From contig DATAVA010000062.1 of assembly GCA_036267975.1 (NCBI GenBank), forward strand, positions 1 to 64,000: 64,000 bases of DNA, in the 5' to 3' direction. The position numbers and the translations under genes are program-made. Numbering within the stretch: position 1 is the first letter of the stretch; each line of letters begins with the position of its first letter. A model generated the notes under the pieces. It was given only the letters and a program-made list of their open reading frames with translations. It made no database searches and had not been told where the DNA came from. The stretch comes from DAIDKA01 sp036267975 (GTDB taxonomy: Bacteria; Pseudomonadota; Gammaproteobacteria; Steroidobacterales; Steroidobacteraceae). Below, piece by piece: positions 9,177 through 17,571 of the stretch.

Positions 9177-10576
9177 CGCAGGATGCCCTCGGCGTAGGAG
9201 TCCGGCGCGTAGTTGGCGAAGCGCGTGAACTGCCCTTGAAAAGTGAGCAAGAACTGACCGATCTCGCCGTTGCGATGTTTGACCAGCTCGATCTCCGCGA
9301 TGCCCTTTTTCGTAGTATTTTTATCGTAAACTTCGTCGCGGTAGATGAGCAGGATCATATCTGCATCCTGTTCAATGCTGCCACTTTCGCGCAGATCCGA
9401 CATCACGGGCTTCTTGTGTTCACGCTGTTCCACACTGCGATTTAATTGCGACAGCGCAATCACCGGCACAGCCAGTTCTTTCGCGAGCACTTTGAGTCCA
9501 CGCGAAATCTCCGCGATCTCCGTCGCTCGGTTTTCCTTGTTGCCGGGCACCTGCATCAGCTGCAGGTAATCGACCACCACCAGACCCAATCCGTGTTCAC
9601 GTTTCAGTCGGCGCGCCCGTGCGCGCAGATCTGTCGGACTCAGCGCAGGGGTTTCGTCGATGAATATCTTCGCTTCGGATAACTGGCTGGTCGCGCTGGT
9701 GATGCGCGCCCAGTCTTCATCGGCGATGCGTCCGGAGCGCAGACTGCCCAGCGGCACACCGCCGATCGAGGCCAGCATGCGCGTGATGATCTGGTCGGAC
9801 GGCATTTCCATGCTGAAGATCGCAACGGGCGCGCGGATGCTCGGATTGATCGCGGCGTACTCGGCCATGTTCACGGCGAGCGTGGACTTGCCCATGGAGG
9901 GTCGGCCGGCCACGATCACCAGGTCCCCGGGGCGCAGGCCCCCCGTCATCTTGTCAAAGTCGGCAAACCCGGTCGCAAGCCCGCGCATCTCGTCGGGATT
10001 ACTGTGCGCCTCATCGATCTGGTCGATCACCGCCGGTAGCATCTCGGCGACGGAACGCGCCCCACCGCCAACGCGGGCGCCGGCTTCGGCGATGGCGAAC
10101 ACGCCCTGCTCGGCCTTATCGACCAGTTCGCGTGCCGTTTCGCCCTCGGTGTTGTACGCGGATGCGGCAATCTCGGTGCCGGTCTTGATCAGCTGCCGCA
10201 GCAGCGAGCGCTCATGCACGATTTCGGCGTAGGCGCGGACATTGGCCGCAGTGGGCGTGTCCCGGGCAAGGGTGCCCAGGTAAGCCAGGCCACCGACATC
10301 CGCCGCCTGGCCGTGACGCTCGAGATGTTCGGCGACGGTGACCGCATCCGTCGGCTTCTGGTTGGTGGCCAGAGCCCGGATGGCGTCAAAGATGGTGCGA
10401 TGGTCGGGGCGGTAGAAATCCTCCGCCCGGACGACGTCAGAGACGTTGAACCAGGCGGTGGAGTCGAGCAGCAGGCCGCCCAGCACGGCCTGTTCCGCCT
10501 CTAACGAGTGCGGGGGCGTACGGACGTCTGCGACCTCACGGTCGGAGTCGCGCCGCGATTTGGCTATGGGAGCCAC
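9173..10576 (-). CDS. dnaB: Replicative DNA helicase DnaB
   Basis: DnaB is the hexameric 5'-3' helicase of the replication fork. The 467-residue product has the N-terminal DnaG-binding domain (PPHSLEAEQAVLGGLLLD), a linker, and the RecA-like C-terminal domain with Walker A AGRPSMGKSTLA, Walker B LVVVDYLQLM, the sensor ALSQLNRSVEQRE and the arginine-finger stretch. No intein is present. It sits between rplI and alr, as in related genomes. Confidence 0.98.
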   Translation of the reverse strand: MAPIAKSRRDSDREVADVRTPPHSLEAEQAVLGGLLLDSTAWFNVSDVVRAEDFYRPDHRTIFDAIRALATNQKPTDAVTVAEHLERHGQAADVGGLAYLGTLARDTPTAANVRAYAEIVHERSLLRQLIKTGTEIAASAYNTEGETARELVDKAEQGVFAIAEAGARVGGGARSVAEMLPAVIDQIDEAHSNPDEMRGLATGFADFDKMTGGLRPGDLVIVAGRPSMGKSTLAVNMAEYAAINPSIRAPVAIFSMEMPSDQIITRMLASIGGVPLGSLRSGRIADEDWARITSATSQLSEAKIFIDETPALSPTDLRARARRLKREHGLGLVVVDYLQLMQVPGNKENRATEIAEISRGLKVLAKELAVPVIALSQLNRSVEQREHKKPVMSDLRESGSIEQDADMILLIYRDEVYDKNTTKKGIAEIELVKHRNGEIGQFLLTFQGQFTRFANYAPDSYAEGILR

Positions 10577-10600
10577 TGTACTGCGCGACCCTCCGTGCGG

Positions 10601-11050
10601 TTACTCCTCGGGAACGATGGCCACCGGCAGGGCGAAGTTGACGTCGGCATGCAGGTGCAGTTCGACGGCATATTCGCCAACCATGCGCAGCGGACCGGTC
10701 GGCAGACGTACCTCGCTGCGCGCTAACGGGTGGCCCGCCTTCGAGGCGGCCTCCGCGATGTCGCTGGTGCCGATCGAACCGAAGAGCTTGCCTTCGGTTC
10801 CGGCCTTGGCGTGGATCGTGAGCTTGAAGTCCTTGAGCTTCTCGACGCGCCCCTGGGCGCTCGCAAGCTGCTCGGCCGCGTGCTTCTCGAGCTCGACGCG
10901 ACGGACTTCGAAACGGGCGACGTTCGCGGGCGTGGCCAGCGTGGCCTTGCCTTTGGGCAGCAGGAAGTTGCGCCCGTAGCCGGACTTGACCTTTACGCGG
11001 TCGCCGATGGTGCCCAGATTGGCAACCTTCTCAAGAAGAATGACATCCAT
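10601..11050 (-). CDS. rplI: 50S ribosomal protein L9
   Basis: L9 binds 23S rRNA near the L1 stalk and helps keep the reading frame. The 149-residue protein shows the N-terminal domain with MDVILLEKVANLGTIGDRVKVKSGYGRNFLLPKGKA, the long connecting helix, and the C-terminal domain (KLFGSIGTSDIAEA). It follows rpsR by eight bases in the rpsF-rpsR-rplI operon. Confidence 0.98.
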   Translation of the reverse strand: MDVILLEKVANLGTIGDRVKVKSGYGRNFLLPKGKATLATPANVARFEVRRVELEKHAAEQLASAQGRVEKLKDFKLTIHAKAGTEGKLFGSIGTSDIAEAASKAGHPLARSEVRLPTGPLRMVGEYAVELHLHADVNFALPVAIVPEE

Positions 11051-11058
11051 GGCGATTC

Positions 11059-11460
11059 TCAGTGCTGATCAGTGTAGGGCAACAGGGACAGGAAGCGCGC
11101 GCGCTTGATCGCCGTGGCGAGCTGGCGCTGATAGAACGACTTCGTGCCCGTGATGCGGCTGGGGACAATCTTGCCGGTCTCAGTGACGTAGCCCTTGAGC
11201 GTGGCCAGATCCTTGTAGTCGATCGATTCGACGTTGTCGGCCGTGAAGCGGCAGAACTTCTTGCGCCGTGAGAAGCGGCTGCCGCCACCACTGCCACCGC
11301 CACCACCATAGCCGCCGCCGCTTCCGCCGCCGCCGCCACCACCACCACCACCGTAGCCGCCACCGCTTCCGCCGCCGCCACCACCGCCGTAGCCGCCACC
11401 GCTGCCGCCGCCACCACCACCGTAGCCGCCACCGCCACCGCTGTTACCACCGCCGATCAT
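11059..11460 (-). CDS. rpsR: 30S ribosomal protein S18 with a glycine-rich N-terminal extension
   Basis: S18 pairs with S6 on the 30S platform. Residues about 60-133 are an ordinary complete S18 (RRKKFCRFTADNVESIDYKDL, GKIVPSRITGTKSFYQRQLA, RARFLSLLPYTD). Residues 1-60 are an unusual extension made almost only of Gly, Ser and Tyr in imperfect GGGYGGGGG repeats. The usual S18 is about 75 residues; here it is 133. No ATG, GTG or TTG lies between the repeat and the S18 core, and the ATG at 11460 has GGGGAG upstream and overlaps the rpsF stop (ATGA), so the extension should be translated. What it does is unknown; an mRNA- or RNA-contact role is only a guess. Confidence 0.95.
   Translation of the reverse strand: MIGGGNSGGGGGYGGGGGGSGGGYGGGGGGGSGGGYGGGGGGGGGGSGGGYGGGGGSGGGSRFSRRKKFCRFTADNVESIDYKDLATLKGYVTETGKIVPSRITGTKSFYQRQLATAIKRARFLSLLPYTDQH
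11275..11456. repeat. GC-rich imperfect tandem repeat encoding the S18 Gly/Tyr extension
   Basis: About 180 bases inside rpsR built from repeated blocks of CCACCACC/CCGCCGCC with CCGTAGCCGCC units (read on +). The blocks encode Gly runs broken by Ser and by Tyr. Such arrays expand and contract by slippage, so length may vary between strains. Confidence 0.85.
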
Positions 11461-11864
11461 GATGCACTCTCCCCGACTGCCGGCGCGTCATCGTCGTCCG
11501 AACCGGAATCATCGCGGCGCTCGCGGCGACCGCCACCTTCTTCTTCCTCACCCCGCGCCATCGGCGAGGGCTCGGTGAGGGCCTTGTCCATCTGCACGAC
11601 CAGGTGACGCAGCACCGCGTCACTGAAGCGGAACGCGCCGGTCAGTTCGTTCAGCGTCTTCTGGTCACATTCGATGTTGAGCAGCACGTAATGTGCCTTG
11701 TGCACCTTGGCGATTGGGAACGCCAATTGGCGGCGACCCCAATCTTCAAAGCGGTGCACATTGCCGTTGCCATTGGCGATCATCGACTTGTAGCGTTCGA
11801 CCATCGCCGGAACCTGTTCGCTCTGGTCCGGATGAACCAGGAACACAATCTCGTAATGCCTCAT
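11457..11864 (-). CDS. rpsF: 30S ribosomal protein S6
   Basis: S6 is the S18 partner on the 30S platform. Residues 1-100 form the standard fold (MRHYEIVFLVHPDQSEQVP, NGNVHRFEDWGRRQLAFPI, HYVLLNIECDQ). The C-terminus continues for about 35 residues as a charged tail with EEEE, a basic RRERRDD and an acidic SDDDDA run; E. coli S6 also has an acidic tail that RimK extends with glutamate. The start is preceded by a strong AGGAGG. It is first in the rpsF-rpsR-rplI operon and overlaps rpsR by four bases. Confidence 0.97.
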   Translation of the reverse strand: MRHYEIVFLVHPDQSEQVPAMVERYKSMIANGNGNVHRFEDWGRRQLAFPIAKVHKAHYVLLNIECDQKTLNELTGAFRFSDAVLRHLVVQMDKALTEPSPMARGEEEEGGGRRERRDDSGSDDDDAPAVGESAS

Positions 11865-11983
11865 CAGTCCTCCTTTTGGACTTAAGCCACCCGGTCAAGG
11901 CATTTGCCGGTGTGGCAAGGAGAACCGGAACCGCCCCGTTGCGGGTGCTGAACCGGCCTTTCCCCCGTCATTGGGGGTCGCGC
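11865..11983 (-). promoter_or_regulatory. rpsF leader with hairpins (possible S6:S18 autoregulatory leader)
   Basis: Between the promoter and rpsF the transcript can form a perfect CCCCC/GGGGG hairpin (11962-11977) and a second CCGG/CCGG stem (11907-11928) whose loop side contains CCACA before CCGG. S6:S18 complexes are known to repress their own mRNA through a leader with a conserved CCG-containing bulge in many bacteria. The match here is by position and a loose motif only; a covariance-model search would decide it. Confidence 0.4.
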
Positions 11984-12012
11984 AATATACTGAAATGGCG
12001 CTCGGGCCGCAA
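11984..12012 (-). promoter_or_regulatory. Probable sigma-70 promoter for rpsF-rpsR-rplI
   Basis: On the minus strand TTGCGG (12012-12007) and TATATT (11989-11984) are separated by exactly 17 bases, about 120 bases upstream of rpsF. The -10 is close to consensus and the -35 matches the key TTG. Confidence 0.6.
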
Positions 12013-12021
12013 TCGACACGG

Positions 12022-12765
12022 CTATTTTTTGCTGCGCTGCCGCACTGCCTCGTACAGGAGCATTCCGGCCGCCACCGACACATTCAGGCTTTCGACCGAC
12101 CCCAGCTGCGGCAGGCGCACCATACGGTCGCAGGTCTGGCGGGTGAGCTGCCGCAACCCGGAGCCCTCCGCTCCCAGGACCAGCACCGTGCCGCCGGTGA
12201 AATCCACCTCGGCCGCCGTCGCGGTCGCATCGGCATCCGCCCCGGTGACCCACAGGTCGGCATCCTTCAGCAGCTTCAGGGTACGAACCAGATTCGTCAC
12301 GGTCACCAGCGGCATCGCTTCGGCAGCGCCGGCGGCCACCTTGCGCACCACCGGGCTGAGATTGGCCGCGCGATCCTTGGGCACGAGCACCGCGAGCGCA
12401 CCGCAGGCATCCGCCGTGCGCAGACAGGCGCCCAGATTATGCGGGTCCTGGACCCCATCGAGCGCGAGCACCAGCGGATTCGGCGCGGCGCTGAGGGCGC
12501 TGAGCAGGTCATCCTCGGACCAGGGCGCCAGTGGTGCCACCTCGGCCGCAACGCCCTGGTGGGTGACGTCCCCGAGCGCCGCATGCAGGGTCTGGGCATC
12601 GACCCGCTGCACACGGGTGCCCTGTTCACGCGCGAGCGCCTCGATGGCACGCACGCGCGGGTCATCGCGCCGCTCGGCAAGTATCAACTCCAGTACCCGC
12701 TCCGGATGGCGTTTCAGCAATGCCTGCACGGCATGCAGGCCGTAGACCCACTCGCGATTGCTCAT
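12022..12765 (-). CDS. rlmB: 23S rRNA (guanosine-2'-O-)-methyltransferase RlmB
   Basis: RlmB methylates the 2'-OH of G2251 in the peptidyl-transferase P loop. The 247-residue SpoU-family protein has an N-terminal substrate-binding domain starting NREWVYGLHAVQALLKRHPERV and a C-terminal knotted SAM domain with DGVQDPHNLGACLRTADACG, GAEGSGLRQL and VESLNVSVAAGMLLYE. The frame is open to 12804 inside rnr, but the ATG at 12765, seven bases after the rnr stop, matches the family start. It follows rnr on the same strand, as in E. coli. Confidence 0.95.
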   Translation of the reverse strand: MSNREWVYGLHAVQALLKRHPERVLELILAERRDDPRVRAIEALAREQGTRVQRVDAQTLHAALGDVTHQGVAAEVAPLAPWSEDDLLSALSAAPNPLVLALDGVQDPHNLGACLRTADACGALAVLVPKDRAANLSPVVRKVAAGAAEAMPLVTVTNLVRTLKLLKDADLWVTGADADATATAAEVDFTGGTVLVLGAEGSGLRQLTRQTCDRMVRLPQLGSVESLNVSVAAGMLLYEAVRQRSKK

Positions 12766-12772
12766 GGCTCGC

Positions 12773-14908
12773 TCAACGGCGGCGCTCGCGACCACCCTTG
12801 GCATCGCGCACCTGCTTCGACTTCGATGCCGGGCTGTCCGCGCCAGCGCCTTCCGGGACCAGATCCAGGTCGATGAGTCCCTCGATCGGATTCACCGACG
12901 TGACGATCACGCGCACTTCGGTACCGATGCGCAGGCTTCTGCCGCTGCGGACAGCGCGCCAACCATGGCCGTGATCCTCCATCAGGTAATCGTCGTCGCG
13001 CAAATTATCCAGGTGTAGCAGCCCGTCGATCGCGACATCCAGCAGCTGCACGAAGCAGCCGAATTCGACCACCGTGGTGATCAGGCCGCGGAAGGTCTGA
13101 CCGATGCGCTCACGCAGCCACACGCATTTGAGGAAAGCGGACACGTAACGGTCCGATTCGTCCGCGCGCTTCTCCAGGCGCGACAGTTCCGCACCCTGCA
13201 CGGACAGCGCGTCCGCCTCGTACTCGACGCCGCTGCCATCCGCTGCCGACACCAGCGCCTTGAGCGTGCGATGCACCACCAGATCCGGATAGCGCCGGAT
13301 GGGCGAGGTGAAATGCCCGTACTCGCCCAGCGCGAGCCCGAAATGGCCGATATTCGTCGGCTGATACACGGCCTGCGGCATGGAGCGGACCACCAACGAC
13401 TCGACGAAGGGCAGCTCGGCGGAACCCTTCAGCCTGCGGGTGATGGCCTGGATATCCCGCGGCGTTACGCTCTCGGGTATCTGCGCCTCGATCCCCAGCA
13501 CCGCGAGCGTCGCGAGCAGCTTGTCGAGCTTCTCCTCATCCGGCTTGCCATGGACGCGGTAGAGCGTCGCAGATTTCGTATGACCCAGTTCGCGCGCCAC
13601 GGCCACGTTCGCGAGAATCATGCACTCTTCGATCAGTTTGTGCGCTTCGACCCGCGCGTGCAGTGTGACCGCATGAATACGCTGGTTCGCATCGATGTCG
13701 AATCCGGCTTCGGGGGCGTCAAAATCAAGCGCACCGCGGGCGCGCCGCGCCTTGATGAGCACGCGATAGACGTCCACCAGTGGCAGCAGCCGCTCCACGA
13801 GCGGCCCGATCTTATCGCGCGCCGCGACGTTGCCATCCAGCAGCGCGTCCTGCGCCTGGTTGTAGGTGAGCCGCGCGGCCGAGCGCATCACGGCCGGATA
13901 GAAGCGCGCCGCCTTCAAGGCACCCTGACGCGTGACGGTCATGTCGGCCGCCAGGCACAGCCGATCCACATGCGGCGCCAGCGAGCACAGGTGATCCGAC
14001 AGTCCCGGCGGCAACATCGGAATCACGCGGGTTGGAAAGTACACCGAGGTGCCACGACGCAGCGCCTCGGCATCCAGCGCCGTGCCCGGTCGCACATAGA
14101 AACTGACATCGGCAATGGCGACGATCAGCCGGAACCCATCCGGGTGCGGCTCGGCATATACCGCGTCATCGAAATCGCGCGCCGTTTCACCATCGATGGT
14201 CACCAGCGGCAACTCGCGCAGATCAATGCGCCGCGCGCTTTCGTTGGCATCGACACGGTCACCGTAGGCGTCCGCCTCGGCCGTCACCGCAGGCGGAAAA
14301 TCACTGGGCAGGTCAAAGCGCGCAATCGCCGATTCGGTGGCCATTTCGACCGGACGCTCCGGATCCAGTCGCCGCGCCACACGCGCCACGGGCGGCGAGG
14401 CGGCGGAGGCGTGGCGTACGATGCTCGCGATCACCCAGTCGCCGTCGCGGGCGCCATCGAGTTCATTGAGCGAGACGATGCACCGCAGCTGCAGCCTGCG
14501 GTCTGCCGCGATGATCGCTGCCTGACGGCCCTGAATCTCAACGGTACCCAGGAATGCCTTGACGCCCCGATCAACGATGTCCTGAACCTCGCCAAGCCAG
14601 CGATTGGTGGAGTCCTTGGTGAGCCGCACCCGCACCTTGTCCCCGTGCATGACACCGCGCATCTGCCCAGGTGGCAGAAACACGCTGTCCTTCAGACCCT
14701 CGATACGAACGAAGCCGTAACCGGCGCGATTGGCACTGACGGTGCCTTCGGCACTGTCGCCCGTGCGGTACTTCTGCGCCGTGGCGCCGCGCGCGTCACG
14801 CTTAGGCTCGCCGCTCCCGCTTTTGCCGCGCGGGGTACCATGACCGCCGCTCGCAATGGCCTTCGGTCCGCCGTGCGCCTTGCGTTTGCCGAACTGTCCT
14901 CTGCGCAT
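12773..14908 (-). CDS. rnr: Ribonuclease R (form lacking the N-terminal HTH domain)
   Basis: RNase R is a 3'-5' exoribonuclease that degrades structured RNA. The product is about 711 residues against about 800 in E. coli. After a basic, Gly/Lys-rich start (about 50 residues) it goes straight into the cold-shock domains (EGTVSANRAGYGFVRIEG), then the catalytic RNB domain with TIDGETARDFDDAVYAE, and the C-terminal S1 domain (FRGLITTVVEFGCFVQL) with a basic tail. The winged-helix domain that precedes the cold-shock domains in E. coli is absent. The ATG at 14908 follows GGGGAG by 13 bases; a TTG 21 bases upstream is an alternative. It is first in the rnr-rlmB pair. Confidence 0.93.
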   Translation of the reverse strand: MRRGQFGKRKAHGGPKAIASGGHGTPRGKSGSGEPKRDARGATAQKYRTGDSAEGTVSANRAGYGFVRIEGLKDSVFLPPGQMRGVMHGDKVRVRLTKDSTNRWLGEVQDIVDRGVKAFLGTVEIQGRQAAIIAADRRLQLRCIVSLNELDGARDGDWVIASIVRHASAASPPVARVARRLDPERPVEMATESAIARFDLPSDFPPAVTAEADAYGDRVDANESARRIDLRELPLVTIDGETARDFDDAVYAEPHPDGFRLIVAIADVSFYVRPGTALDAEALRRGTSVYFPTRVIPMLPPGLSDHLCSLAPHVDRLCLAADMTVTRQGALKAARFYPAVMRSAARLTYNQAQDALLDGNVAARDKIGPLVERLLPLVDVYRVLIKARRARGALDFDAPEAGFDIDANQRIHAVTLHARVEAHKLIEECMILANVAVARELGHTKSATLYRVHGKPDEEKLDKLLATLAVLGIEAQIPESVTPRDIQAITRRLKGSAELPFVESLVVRSMPQAVYQPTNIGHFGLALGEYGHFTSPIRRYPDLVVHRTLKALVSAADGSGVEYEADALSVQGAELSRLEKRADESDRYVSAFLKCVWLRERIGQTFRGLITTVVEFGCFVQLLDVAIDGLLHLDNLRDDDYLMEDHGHGWRAVRSGRSLRIGTEVRVIVTSVNPIEGLIDLDLVPEGAGADSPASKSKQVRDAKGGRERRR

Positions 14909-14914
14909 GCTCAA

Positions 14915-14943
14915 TTGACAGCTCCCCAAGCCGTGCGTAAATT
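14915..14943 (+). promoter_or_regulatory. Strong sigma-70 promoter for the tRNA-Leu gene
   Basis: A perfect -35 TTGACA (14915-14920) and a near-perfect -10 TAAATT (14938-14943) are separated by 17 bases, followed by a GC-rich discriminator (GCGCCGC) typical of stringently controlled stable-RNA promoters. The tRNA begins about 46 bases after the -10. Confidence 0.8.
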
Positions 14944-14989
14944 GCGCCGCTCCCTAGGGCCTATTGTCCCGACGGGTGTCCGGCTCCTG

Positions 14990-15074
<85 letters not shown>

Positions 15075-15247
15075 TCCATCGTCCATGGCCGTCCACCCGT
15101 GTCCATCGCTGCATCGTAAGTCCCTTATTTAAATCAGAATAGCGGGGAAGCCGTCCACCGGCGTCCACGCCTTGTCCATTGCCAGCACGCCCGTCGCAGG
15201 GGTAACTTTGCGGGTAATCCAGGAACTTTGGAGTCCCTGTTACCCCC

Positions 15248-15869
15248 ATGCTCAGCGACCTTGCCATCCAAAACGCCAAACCCGCTGCGAAGCCGCACAA
15301 ACTGGCTGAGTCCGGCGGACTTTTCATGCTGGTGAACCCGAACGGATCGCGCTGGTGGCGAATGCAGTATCGGATCGGTGCAAAGGAACGGGGCATAAGC
15401 TTGGGAGTGTATCCGGATGTGCCCCTGAAGCGGGCGCGTCAGAGACGGAATGAGGCTCGGCAACTACTGGCCGATGGCATCGACCCGAGCACCAAGCGCC
15501 AAGAAGAATAAAATGGCGAGTGCCATCACCTTTGAGAGTGCGGCTCGAGAGTGGCTCTCAGCCCAAGCGACTAGCTTAAGCCCGCCGACCCTGCGCAAGG
15601 CGTTTTGGATGCTTGAGAGCTTCGTGTTCAAGGAGATCGGGAACGAGGCTAGCACGAAGGTCACCGCGCCTGCGGTACTAAAGATTTTGCGCCAGCTCGA
15701 GGCCAAACACCACCACGAAACCGCGCGGCGAACCAAACAGCGCAGCGGGCAGATCCTTCGCTACGCCATCGCCACGGGGCGTGCAGAACGGGATGTGACC
15801 GCGGACCTGCGTGGCACCCTGGTGCCGTTCAAAAGCCGCAATCATGCCGCCCGGCGTAGCTCCCATTAA
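15248..15869 (+). pseudogene. P4-type tyrosine integrase, frameshifted and missing its catalytic domain
   Basis: The first frame (15248-15511) encodes the DUF4102 arm-binding domain of tRNA-integrating tyrosine recombinases (LSDLAIQNAKPAAKPHKLAE, then WRMQYRIGAKERGISLG). It stops at about 15510, and the core-binding domain (AITFESAAREWLSAQ, STKVTAPAVLKILRQLEAK) continues in the next frame to about 15869. The catalytic domain with Arg, HxxR and Tyr is absent: the reading runs into the 3' end of the permease gene. So it is both frameshifted and truncated and should be inactive. Its place just after tRNA-Leu marks a former integrative element. Direct GTCCA-rich repeats at about 15075-15180 could be remains of arm sites. 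Confidence 0.9.
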
Positions 15870-17455
15870 TCACCGATGTGCGGCAGCTCCATGGGCGTCG
15901 CCCCGCTGGCGCGGACAACAATTCCGCGGCCAAGCTGCGACTTCCGAATGCCGTAGAGGAAATAGATCACTATTCCCACCGCAAGATAAATCAGAAAAAA
16001 GTTTCGTGTCGTGGGTGTCGCCATCAAGCTCAATAACAACACCGCGCACATTGCCGCTCCGATCACTGGAGTGAAGGGGTACAAAGGCGTCTTGAAGGGC
16101 CGCACCAGTGCGGGTTCGGAGATGCGCAAATAAATTACCGTGATACATACAAGCGCAAAGGCGGCGAGCGAACCCACGTTGGCAAGGTCGCCTAATGTAT
16201 CCAGCGAAACAAAACCGGCCGCTCCCATCGCAGCGACACCCACGATGATGGTATTGACCCACGGGGTGCGGAATCTCTTGTGAACGTAGGCCAGTGCTGT
16301 CGGCAGGAGACCATCCTTGGACATGGTGTAGAAGATACGCGTTTGGCCGTAGAGCAGGACGAGCATGACGCTTGTCAGCCCCGCAATAGCACCCACCTTT
16401 ACAACCAGGGCGAACCACCGAAGACCGATATAGTCAGCCGCCAAGGCGAGAGGCGCCGGAACGTCCAATAGATGGTAGGGAACGATTCCGACAAGCACGG
16501 CGGAAGTGGCGATGTATAACACCGTGCAGATCGCCAAGGCGCCCAGGATTCCGATAGGCATGTCCTTGCCTGGGTTGCGCGATTCCGCGCCGGCTGTCGA
16601 GACCGCCTCGAAGCCCAGATAAGCGAAGAAAATCACGGCTGCGCCATGGATCACCCCTACCATCCCATATTTAGCGGAATTATCTCCGGTGATGACAGCC
16701 ATTAGAGCCCGGCCGATCCGGGGCCAGAAGCCCATTGCCGTGCCCGGCGCCGGCGGCGGGATTTGTGCCGGGACCAGCGGAGTCCAATTTGCTGGATGCA
16801 CATAGCGCGACCCGATGACAATAAAGGCGAGCACTATCGAGACTTTGATAACCACAATAACGTTATTAACCGCCGCCGATTCCGACACGCCGCGCACCAA
16901 GATCAACGTCACTAACGCAACTATCGCGACAGCTGGCAGATTCATCAGGCCGATAGCGATGACATGGCCAGCTGGGTCCCTGATTGGAACGCCGGGCGCA
17001 GCTGTCAGTGTTGTAGGGATGGCCATCCCCATGTCGCGCAGCAGGCTAACGAAATACCCCGACCAGCTCACTGCGACGGTTGAGGCAGCGAGGCCGTACT
17101 CCAGCAGCAGCAGCAGACCCATGATCCAAGCTGCTCCTTCACCCATGGATACGTAGGTGTACGAATAGGCAGAACCCGAAACGGGGAGGGCTGAGGCCAG
17201 CTCTGCATAGCAAAGAGCGACAAAAGCGCAAAGGAATCCGGTGATCACAAATGAGACCGTGATCGCGGGGCCGGCGAACTGGGCCGCCGCGCGGCCCGTT
17301 AGTACAAAAATGCCCGCACCAATGATGCAGCCAATTCCAAGTAGAATCAGGTTCAGCGCACCGAGGGAGCGCTTAAGTTCTCCGTGCTGGTGCTCTGCGT
17401 GAATTTGATCGACTGACTTGCGCAAGAAAATGCGCCCTATTCCCCTGCTAACCAT
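15866..17455 (-). CDS. APC-superfamily amino acid permease
   Basis: A 529-residue inner-membrane transporter with about 12-14 helices. The first helix has the APC signature LGIGCIIGAGIFVLTG, followed by ALCYAELASALPVSGSAY and the later motif FFAYLGFEAVSTAGAESRNP, as in YhdG/CAT-type permeases. Substrate is probably a cationic or neutral amino acid, but cannot be fixed from sequence. It ends against the broken integrase. A 116-base gap separates it from the peroxidase gene on the same strand. Given the glycine theme of the locus, an amino-acid role is noteworthy. Confidence 0.88.
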   Translation of the reverse strand: MVSRGIGRIFLRKSVDQIHAEHQHGELKRSLGALNLILLGIGCIIGAGIFVLTGRAAAQFAGPAITVSFVITGFLCAFVALCYAELASALPVSGSAYSYTYVSMGEGAAWIMGLLLLLEYGLAASTVAVSWSGYFVSLLRDMGMAIPTTLTAAPGVPIRDPAGHVIAIGLMNLPAVAIVALVTLILVRGVSESAAVNNVIVVIKVSIVLAFIVIGSRYVHPANWTPLVPAQIPPPAPGTAMGFWPRIGRALMAVITGDNSAKYGMVGVIHGAAVIFFAYLGFEAVSTAGAESRNPGKDMPIGILGALAICTVLYIATSAVLVGIVPYHLLDVPAPLALAADYIGLRWFALVVKVGAIAGLTSVMLVLLYGQTRIFYTMSKDGLLPTALAYVHKRFRTPWVNTIIVGVAAMGAAGFVSLDTLGDLANVGSLAAFALVCITVIYLRISEPALVRPFKTPLYPFTPVIGAAMCAVLLLSLMATPTTRNFFLIYLAVGIVIYFLYGIRKSQLGRGIVVRASGATPMELPHIGD

Positions 17456-17571
17456 CCGTCGATTTCCCCTGTATTGACAGCGCCTGTAAAACCATGGCAG
17501 CGCTTGTGCGCTCCCACAAATGAGCCCGATTGCGCTCTTATCCTGCAGCCTTTAAGTTCGCGATCCGCAAA

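Noticed and set aside
11275..11456. CRISPR-like or minisatellite array
   Set aside because: The repeats are codon-structured, lack unique spacers of fixed length, and are explained by the Gly-rich coding sequence of rpsR. No CRISPR array was seen anywhere in the window.
15075..15247. A second tRNA or small RNA behind tRNA-Leu
   Set aside because: No cloverleaf or terminator was found; the GTCCA-rich repeats fit remains of an integrase attachment region better.
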